This document shows, piece after piece, positions 58,286-64,000 of a DNA stretch of 64,000 nt (its first letter is position 1; every line of letters begins with the position of its first letter). Origin of the DNA: Xanthomonas fragariae (lineage in GTDB: Bacteria; Pseudomonadota; Gammaproteobacteria; Xanthomonadales; Xanthomonadaceae). Under the pieces are notes generated by a model. That model saw nothing but the letters and a program-made list of their open reading frames with translations. It made no database searches and was not told where the DNA came from. The position numbers were made by a program, and so were the translations under genes. The DNA is taken from NCBI RefSeq assembly GCF_900183975.1, contig NZ_LT853882.1, forward strand, positions 434,001 through 498,000, written 5' to 3'.

Positions 58286-59764
58286 ATGTCAAAATTGTTC
58301 TCGTTGCGCCAGCAATGGCTTGGCAACGTGCGTGGTGATGTGCTCGCCGGCATCGTCGTTGCCCTGGCTCTCATCCCCGAAGCCATCGCGTTTTCGATTA
58401 TCGCTGGTGTCGACCCCAAGGTCGGGCTCTATGCGGCGTTCTGTATTGCGGTGGTGACGTCCATCGCCGGTGGCCGCCCCGGCATGATTTCTGCCGCCAC
58501 CGGCGCGATGGCGCTATTGATGGTGAATCTGGTCAGGGACCACGGCCTGCAGTATCTGCTGGCGGCCACGCTGTTGGCTGGCGTGCTGCAGCTGATTGCC
58601 GGTGCATTGCGGCTGGGCGCGTTGATGCGCTTTGTCTCGCGCTCGGTCATCACCGGCTTCGTCAACGCGTTGGCGATCCTGATTTTTCTGGCGCAGCTGC
58701 CCGAGCTGACCGGCATGCCGTGGCCGGTCTATGCAGTGTGTGTGGCGGCCTTGGCCATCATCTATTTGCTGCCGCGGTTCACCACGGTAATCCCATCGCC
58801 GCTGGTGGCCATCGTGGTGCTTACGGCGGTGTGCGTGTATTGGCGGATCGATATCCGCACCGTCGGCGACATGGGCCACCTGCCAGACAGTCTGCCGACG
58901 TTCTTGCTGCCTAATGTCCCAATGCGTTGGGACACGCTGCGCATCCTGCTACCGGTGTCGACGACGTTAGCAGTAGTCGGGTTGCTGGAATCGCTTATGA
59001 CGGCGCAAGTCGTCGAAGACCTGACCGATACGCCATCGCAACGCAATCGCGAATGTGTCGGTCAAGGGCTGGCAAACATCGTCGCCGGTTGCTTCGGCGG
59101 CATGGCCGGGTGCGCGATGATCGGGCAGTCGATCATCAATATCCGCTCTGGTGGCCGTGGGCGCTTGTCGTGCCTGGTGGCTGGCTTGGCGCTACTGCTG
59201 ATGGTGGTCTACGGCGCCACATGGGTGCGGCAGATCCCGATGGCCGCATTGGTGGCGGTAATGATCATGGTCAGCATCGGTACCTTCAATTGGAGCTCGT
59301 TGCGTGATCTGCGCACGCACCCCAAGAGCTCGTCGGTGGTGATGATCGGCACTGTCCTGGTGACGGTATGGACCCACGACCTGGCCCAGGGGGTGCTTGC
59401 CGGCGTGCTGCTGTCGGCGCTGTTCTTCGCACGCAAGGTCGGTCGCATGTTGCACGTGGAAAGCAGCGATCGTGACGACGGCGTGCGCGTGTATGCGGTG
59501 CGCGGGCAAGTGTTCTTCGCCTCTGCAGGGCAGTTCGCTTGCAGCTTCGATGTGTTGAACGCACCGTCGAACGTCGTGATCGATCTGAGCCATGCGCACG
59601 TCTGGGACATCAGTGCGGTCGGTGCATTGGACCGTGTTGTACTCAAGTTGCGCACACATGGCGCCGAAGTCCAGGTCATCGGCCTCAACCAGGCCAGCGA
59701 TACGCTGATCGAGCGGTTAGGAACCCATAGGCGCGATGGTGCGCGCTTGCACGTTGGGCATTGA
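58286..59764 (+). CDS. SulP family anion permease with STAS domain
   Basis: 492 residues from ATG 58286 (CGGAG upstream). About eleven transmembrane helices in the SulP order, with the conserved [42 protein letters not shown] and [29 protein letters not shown]-terminal STAS domain from [18 protein letters not shown] to the end ([20 protein letters not shown]). Transports sulfate, bicarbonate or related anions; substrate not determinable. Follows a broken chloride channel gene. Confidence 0.92.
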   Translation: MSKLFSLRQQWLGNVRGDVLAGIVVALALIPEAIAFSIIAGVDPKVGLYAAFCIAVVTSIAGGRPGMISAATGAMALLMVNLVRDHGLQYLLAATLLAGVLQLIAGALRLGALMRFVSRSVITGFVNALAILIFLAQLPELTGMPWPVYAVCVAALAIIYLLPRFTTVIPSPLVAIVVLTAVCVYWRIDIRTVGDMGHLPDSLPTFLLPNVPMRWDTLRILLPVSTTLAVVGLLESLMTAQVVEDLTDTPSQRNRECVGQGLANIVAGCFGGMAGCAMIGQSIINIRSGGRGRLSCLVAGLALLLMVVYGATWVRQIPMAALVAVMIMVSIGTFNWSSLRDLRTHPKSSSVVMIGTVLVTVWTHDLAQGVLAGVLLSALFFARKVGRMLHVESSDRDDGVRVYAVRGQVFFASAGQFACSFDVLNAPSNVVIDLSHAHVWDISAVGALDRVVLKLRTHGAEVQVIGLNQASDTLIERLGTHRRDGARLHVGH

Positions 59765-59950
59765 GCCTTGGTGGGTGCTCGCAACGAGCGCGGTTGTTGG
59801 TGCGGTCTGCGCCGTATGCTCGCCGAGCAGCGCAGACAGGCGACGGTGGCAGTTGCGGAAGGCCAGCGCGGAGGCCGGCACATCGCATGCGTCGAACGCG
59901 CGTGCCTCGGCCTTCCAGAAGGCGAGCAGGTCTTTCAGATCGAAGATCAA
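59717..59950 (-). CDS. Small hypothetical protein
   Basis: 77 residues from a TTG at 59950 ([21 protein letters not shown]), reading against the 3' end of the SulP gene and overlapping it by 48 bp. Composition (Phe/Trp/Leu/Glu, amphipathic [19 protein letters not shown]) looks more protein-like than the opposing frames, but no ATG or ribosome site is clear. Could be a remnant. Confidence 0.35.
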   Translation of the reverse strand: MIFDLKDLLAFWKAEARAFDACDVPASALAFRNCHRRLSALLGEHTAQTAPTTALVASTHQGSMPNVQARTIAPMGS

Positions 59951-60162
59951 GCGCAGTATGGTGATTGCTCGGCAGGCGTGCTGGCATCTACAGCATTGCG
60001 CACCGGCCGGATGCAGGTCGATGCAATGTGGGTTATCGGCCTCATGCGGCCGCGGTTTTTAAGTGGACGCGACGGACGTTCACACGTAGGCGCAGGACAC
60101 ACGTGCGCATCACATGGCCGGGAGGAGGGTGACCATGCGGTCTTCTGCCGCTGGAGCTGACC

Positions 60163-60375
60163 ATGAGTAACAACCAGAACGGCAATCAAGGCATCGACGA
60201 TCCGCGTCCGCCGAATGGTGTCAAGGCACCCGGCAAGAATGAGGACCTGCTTCAGGATGGGCCTGCGCAGGTCAGCGAGATCGATGACGACGACGGCATT
60301 GAAGACGACGTGGATGAGGAGGACGACGAAGAGGATGACCAGACGTCACTCCAAGAGCGGCGAAGGAACCTCTGA
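60163..60375 (+). CDS. Small acidic hypothetical protein
   Basis: 70 residues: MSNNQNGNQGIDDPRPPNGV, then SEIDDDDGIEDDVDEEDDEE, ending SLQERRRNL. Strongly acidic, likely disordered. GGAG precedes ATG 60163. No family recognised. Composition recalls small acidic stress or DNA-mimic proteins, but no function can be claimed. Confidence 0.6.
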   Translation: MSNNQNGNQGIDDPRPPNGVKAPGKNEDLLQDGPAQVSEIDDDDGIEDDVDEEDDEEDDQTSLQERRRNL

Positions 60376-60412
60376 ACAACTCACGACGTAGCGAGTGAAC
60401 TTAGAGTGGATA

Positions 60413-60540
60413 ACAAAACGACCGCGCTCACCATTAGGCGGGTAGGTCGGTGCTCGGAATCGGCATGTCCTACGCGTCCACTGCGGTTCTATGCGAGCCG
60501 TCCGCACCCACCTGGCGACTGCTCGCTGGGTTGTGGTAGC
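60413..60540. repeat. Dispersed intergenic repeat, copy E
   Basis: AACGACCGCGCTCACCATTA, then GGTCGGTGCTCGGAATCGGC, ending CCGTCCGCACCCACCTGGCG and ACTGCTCGCTGGGTTG. Full-length member of the family also at 2532 and 17812. Confidence 0.7.
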
Positions 60541-60558
60541 CACTCCTAGGCGTCGCGC

Positions 60559-61146
60559 TTACTCGGCAAGTTCACGCCGCACCGGATAGCGCCAGCCGGT
60601 AATTGCCGCGTACGGCGCGCGCGCATGGATCCACTGCAGGCGCGCGTCGCTATCGGCACGGAATGCGGCATCGCTGGCGAGCTTGCGTTCGAACCCGGCA
60701 CGTGGGGTGATTGCTGCGCAACTTGCCCGATTTGCCCTTGTGCGCACGCACCAGCCGCAGCTCGCGTTCCTCGCTGGTCCTGCCGACCACCTCCAGGGCA
60801 ACAGCGGCGAGGCAGCGACCAGACGTTCCAGCTATACGCGCGTCTCCTCGTAACCGGGCGTGCTGGCGAAGTCGCTGCGCTCCAATGGCGTGCTCCACGG
60901 ATCGCCTGGCGCGACGATCAACGCTTCGCTCGCACCATGCCATGCACGCACCGGCGGCAACGGCGCGGCCGTGTCGATGGGCTGTGTGTTGAGCTGCGCG
61001 GTAATGAACAAGGCTGCTCCGAGCAAGGTGGCCGCGGCCCGCTTGGTGCGGCGCGGTTTGCTGGCGGCATCGACGGTGTCGGGAGCGTACCGATCGAATA
61101 TCTGGACGATCGAGGCGTGCGGGAGAGGGGGCGTATTGGAAGTCAT
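60559..61146 (-). pseudogene. M14-type zinc carboxypeptidase remnant
   Basis: Minus strand from ATG 61146: MTSNTPPLPHASIVQIFDRY, an N-terminal segment LGAALFITAQ that may be a signal, then WSTPLERSDFASTPGYEETRV and an in-frame TAG (60834) where a Trp codon is expected. After a frameshift near 60805 it continues LEVVGRTSEERELRLVRAHK, typical of the M14 start. The catalytic His-Glu-His core is missing; the far end (ASDAAFRADSDARLQWIHAR) resembles the family C-terminus. So it is an internally deleted relic. Confidence 0.65.
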
Positions 61147-61402
61147 GTGGGGCGTGGGTGATCTCATCAGGGGCAGCACCGGTTGCAAATGCCGGATGGC
61201 ATCGTCTGCACCGTGAAGCCGGTGATTGCGCCGGTGATTACAAAGCGGAGGTCCTGATCAGAGACGCGGCAGGAACCGCAGTTTTTCGAGCGATCATTTG
61301 GATGCGGGTGTCGCCGAAGAAGGCGTAGGGGAGCACGCGCGCCGCTCCCGCCGGCGTGCCGCAGGGCCAATTGCATCGGCCCACCCGAATCAGATCTCCA
61401 GG

Positions 61403-61425
61403 AAATGTGATAACGTATCATTTTG
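61403..61425. promoter_or_regulatory. Palindrome upstream of ABC exporter genes
   Basis: TGATA-ACG-TATCA (61408-61420) in an AT-rich patch (AAATG ... TTTTG) directly before the ATP-binding gene. The layout resembles zinc-responsive Zur or similar boxes, but the core differs from the classical GTTATANNATAAC. Candidate only. Confidence 0.35.
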
Positions 61426-61442
61426 TAATGCGTTGCCTAGCC

Positions 61443-62183
61443 ATGCTTGCCAGCTCCCAAGTGCCTCCCGCAATTTCAATCTCCGACCTGCACGTAGCCT
61501 ATCGCGGCCGCGCCGTGCTGCAGGGTCTTGATATGCAAGTCGCGCCAGGTACCGTTTACGCATTGCTGGGTGGCAACGGCGCTGGCAAATCATCCACGCT
61601 TTCCACGCTGTTGGGTTTCGTCAAACCCACCTCCGGCAGCTTGCTGGTCGACGGCATCGACCCGGTCGCCCATCCGGGCAAGGCGCGTTCGCGCCTGGCG
61701 TATTTGCCGGAAAACGTCGCGCTCTACGAACACCTGAGTGCGCTGGAAAATGCCGACTATCTGCTCTCACTTGCCGGCCAGCGCCGCAGCCAGGCAGAGA
61801 TTGGCCAGGTGTTTGCAGCCGCAGGCTTGCAGCGCGAGGCTTGGAACCAGCGGTTGGCGGGGTTTTCCAAAGGCATGCGGCAGAAAGTGGCCATCGCGGT
61901 CGCCACGCTGCGCCAGGTGCCGGTGCTGTTGTTGGACGAGCCCACCTCCGGCCTGGACCCGCGCGCCATCGCCGATTTCAATCGATTGCTCAGCAGCGTG
62001 CGTGAGCGTGGCGGTGCGGTGCTGATGGTGACGCATGATCTGCTTGGCGCGGTGGAGGTGGCCGACCGTATCGGCTTTCTCGAAAACGGTCGCATTGCCG
62101 ATGACATTGGCGCTGGCGACAGCGGTTTGGACGTGCGCGCCCTGCATGCACGCTTCGCACGTCCGCAGAACCAGGCCGCATGA
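61443..62183 (+). CDS. ABC transporter ATP-binding protein
   Basis: 246 residues from ATG 61443 (an ATG at 61428 is also possible). Walker A GGNGAGKSSTLSTLLGFV, signature FSKGMRQKVAIAVA (variant of LSGGQ), Walker B PVLLLDEPTSGLDP and switch MVTHD. First gene of a three-gene ABC-2 exporter; the stop overlaps the next start (ATGA). Resembles NosF-type ATPases paired with DUF3526 permeases. Substrate unknown. Confidence 0.9.
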   Translation: MLASSQVPPAISISDLHVAYRGRAVLQGLDMQVAPGTVYALLGGNGAGKSSTLSTLLGFVKPTSGSLLVDGIDPVAHPGKARSRLAYLPENVALYEHLSALENADYLLSLAGQRRSQAEIGQVFAAAGLQREAWNQRLAGFSKGMRQKVAIAVATLRQVPVLLLDEPTSGLDPRAIADFNRLLSSVRERGGAVLMVTHDLLGAVEVADRIGFLENGRIADDIGAGDSGLDVRALHARFARPQNQAA

Positions 62184-63616
62184 GCGCTGTGCTGTTGGTC
62201 GCGCGCGAAGAATTGCGCTTTCTGGCGCGCAATCGCTCCGCTGCCATCGGTGTGGTGCTGTTGATATCGATCACGCTGGTGGCGACGTTAACGGCGGCGC
62301 ATCATCAGCGTGAGGTCGCCGAGTTCCGCGCGCGTCAGCAACAGGCCGCACAGCAGGCATTCGAAGCGCAACCGGATCGCCATCCGCATCGCGTGGTGCA
62401 TTACGGCCACTTCATCTATCGCCCGTTACCGGCGCTGGCCGCGTTCGATTCCGGCGTGGATGCGTTCACCGGCAACAGCATGTTTCTGGAAGGGCATCGC
62501 CAGAACACCGCCAACTTCGGCGACGTGCGTCAGAGCTCGTTGCTGGTGCGCTTCGGCCAACTGACGCCTGCATTCGTGCTGCAGGTGCTGGCACCGCTGA
62601 TGCTGGTGTTTTTGGGCTACGGCGTGGTGGCGCGCGAGCAGGAGACCGGAACGCTGCGCGCACTGTTGCTGCAGGGTGCGACACGCTGGCAATTGCTTGG
62701 TGGCAAATATCTCGCACTGGCTGCAGTGGCCGGCGCCTGCCTGTTGCCGGCACTGGTGGGCCTGGTGCCTATCGCAGTGCTGCCGGGTCAGACGCTGCTG
62801 GTTGCGCTGCTAGTGCTGGCCTACAGCGCTTATCTGTTGGTGTGGTGCGCGTTGGTGCTGGCGGTGTCCATGCTGTGCCGTCGCGGCCGCGATGCGCTGC
62901 TGGTGTCGCTGGCCCTGTGGGTATGGCTGGCATTGCTGGTGCCGCGCGTGGCACCGGATGTGGCCAGTGCCGCCTGGCGTTTGCCGACGCGGTTGGAAAC
63001 CGATGTGGCGATCCAGCGCGATCTGCGCACGCTCGGCGACAGCCACACTCCGGACGACCCGCACTTTTCGCACTTCAAGCAGCAGACGCTCGATCGTTAC
63101 GGCGTGCAGCGGGTGGAAGACCTGCCGGTGAACTACAAAGGTCTGCTTGCGCTGGAAGGCGAGCGGCTCACCTCAAGCTTGTTCGAACGCTACGCGGCGC
63201 GCGATTCGCGCATTCAGAAGGAACAGAATCTGCTAGCACGCACCTTCGCTTTGCTGAGCCCGACAGTCGCGTTACGCGAACTGTCGATGACGCTGGCAGA
63301 AACCGATCTGCATGCGCACGAGCGTTTTCTCGCCCAGGCTGAGCGCTACCGCTACACGCTGGTGCAGCAGCTCAACCAACTGCAAGCCGATGCAGTGAGC
63401 ATGGCCGACGACACCGCGCAGGATGCCGGCGCCGACCAGCGCAAGCGCATTTCGTCTGAGCATTGGCACAAGATTCCGGTGTTCGCGTTCCAGCAGGCGT
63501 CCGCCGCTGAGGTGGTACACGCGGCAAACGCTGCGCTTGGCCTGGTCGGAGCATGGTTGCTCGCTGCGCTATGCATGGTGGTGGCGGCCGGGCGAGGTGT
63601 GGGAGTGGCGCGCTGA
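62180..63616 (+). CDS. ABC-2 type permease, DUF3526-like
   Basis: 478 residues beginning MSAVLLVAREELRFLARNRS. One N-terminal helix, a large periplasmic loop (about 45-130), five more helices in the middle (QVLAPLMLVFLGYGVV; LVALLVLAYSAYLLVWCAL), another loop and a final C-terminal helix. Matches ABC-2 permeases with DUF3526. Coupled to both neighbours by ATGA/TGATG overlaps. Confidence 0.85.
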   Translation: MSAVLLVAREELRFLARNRSAAIGVVLLISITLVATLTAAHHQREVAEFRARQQQAAQQAFEAQPDRHPHRVVHYGHFIYRPLPALAAFDSGVDAFTGNSMFLEGHRQNTANFGDVRQSSLLVRFGQLTPAFVLQVLAPLMLVFLGYGVVAREQETGTLRALLLQGATRWQLLGGKYLALAAVAGACLLPALVGLVPIAVLPGQTLLVALLVLAYSAYLLVWCALVLAVSMLCRRGRDALLVSLALWVWLALLVPRVAPDVASAAWRLPTRLETDVAIQRDLRTLGDSHTPDDPHFSHFKQQTLDRYGVQRVEDLPVNYKGLLALEGERLTSSLFERYAARDSRIQKEQNLLARTFALLSPTVALRELSMTLAETDLHAHERFLAQAERYRYTLVQQLNQLQADAVSMADDTAQDAGADQRKRISSEHWHKIPVFAFQQASAAEVVHAANAALGLVGAWLLAALCMVVAAGRGVGVAR

Positions 63617-64000
63617 TGGTGCTGTGGAAGTACGAACTGCTGTTGTTGCTGCGCACACGCGCGGCGCTTGCCGGATTGCTGCTGCTTACCTTGTTGACGG
63701 CCTGCAGCCTGATCTCCGGGCAGCATGCGATCGATGCGCAACGCGACAACATCGCACGTATTGCAGCGCTGCAGCAGGAAGACGATGCTGCGGTGGCCGA
63801 TTATGTGGCGCGCTCCAGCGATGCCGGCAGCGCGGCTTACTACAGCTTCCACCCCACCTGGGACATGCCATCGCCGCTGGCGTTTGCAGTGGTGGGAATG
63901 CGCGATGTGTCGCCGTACATTCTGCGTGTGCGGGCCCTGGGCCTGGAAGCACAGATCTTTGATGGCGATAGCTACAACCCCGAGCTGGCCTTGGCCGGAC
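63616..64000 (+). CDS. Second ABC-2 type permease, partial at window edge
   Basis: 128 codons visible from ATG 63616 (MVLWKYELLLLLRTRAALAG), sharing a base with the TGA of the upstream permease. N-terminal helix (LAGLLLLTLLTACSLI) then a periplasmic region YYSFHPTWDMPSPLAF that resembles the first permease. Continues past 64000. Confidence 0.85.
   Translation, partial: MVLWKYELLLLLRTRAALAGLLLLTLLTACSLISGQHAIDAQRDNIARIAALQQEDDAAVADYVARSSDAGSAAYYSFHPTWDMPSPLAFAVVGMRDVSPYILRVRALGLEAQIFDGDSYNPELALAG

Noticed and set aside
61167..61421. 84-codon minus-strand frame upstream of the ABC genes
   Set aside because: Arg/Pro/Ser-rich, no family, and lies across the probable promoter of the ABC operon; treated as non-coding.

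Overview
The window is a Xanthomonas-type chromosome segment. Evidence: two tandem xopX type III effector genes directly downstream of groESL, an X-Tfe/X-Tfi (type IV secretion bacterial-killing effector and immunity) locus, the Xanthomonas gene order dsbD-cutA ... groES-groEL-xopX ... mdc ... aceE, IS1478-like and IS407-group insertion sequences, and high-GC coding. Species cannot be fixed from sequence alone. At least ten loci carry frameshifts, nonsense codons, deletions or IS insertions, so the segment looks like a decaying, IS-active genome.

Layout. 1-2.4 kb: edge of an IS1478-like element abutting a damaged IS3-family copy. 2.7-5.4 kb: cutA-dsbD (minus strand). 5.5-7.8 kb: two degenerate secreted-protein genes, including an extracellular endonuclease with two frameshifts. 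8.1-10.3 kb: CIRCE-controlled groES-groEL. 10.3-10.9 kb: a 559-bp IS4-derived non-autonomous element. 10.9-15.5 kb: xopX1 and xopX2, then scars of a TonB-dependent receptor. 16.3-17.6 kb: DAHP synthase gene preceded by an aromatic-rich leader peptide and an attenuator. 18-30 kb: housekeeping genes (CoA-transferase, AsmA-like protein, cupin/SMP-30 pair, glnE, yhhQ, ELM1-like, nitroreductase, yceI) and a second 559-bp element. 30.9-40.3 kb: siderophore-interacting protein and a malonate decarboxylase (mdc) operon whose first gene and adjacent GntR regulator are both broken. 40.5-43.5 kb: a PP2C phosphatase / anti-sigma kinase / STAS partner-switching operon. 43.6-46.4 kb: a lipoprotein immunity gene and its lipase effector gene, split by an intact IS5-family element. 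46.9-49.6 kb: aceE.

49.6-56.1 kb is an AT-richer accessory island: a two-gene ATPase + HNH system resembling the Septu (PtuAB) anti-phage defence, an IS407-group element, a second immunity/toxin pair (toxin truncated), and a degraded REP-associated tyrosine transposase flanked by GGGGTCAGGTTCAC repeats. 56.2-64 kb: a frameshifted ClC chloride channel, a SulP permease, a small acidic protein, a decayed M14 carboxypeptidase, and a three-gene ABC-2 type exporter running off the right edge.

The strongest leads are: the defence-like gene pair with an unusual N-terminal extension; two immunity-toxin cassettes with the same ATGA-overlap architecture, each silenced by an IS; the aroG attenuator; and two equal-length IS4-derived elements sitting inside terminator-like sequences.
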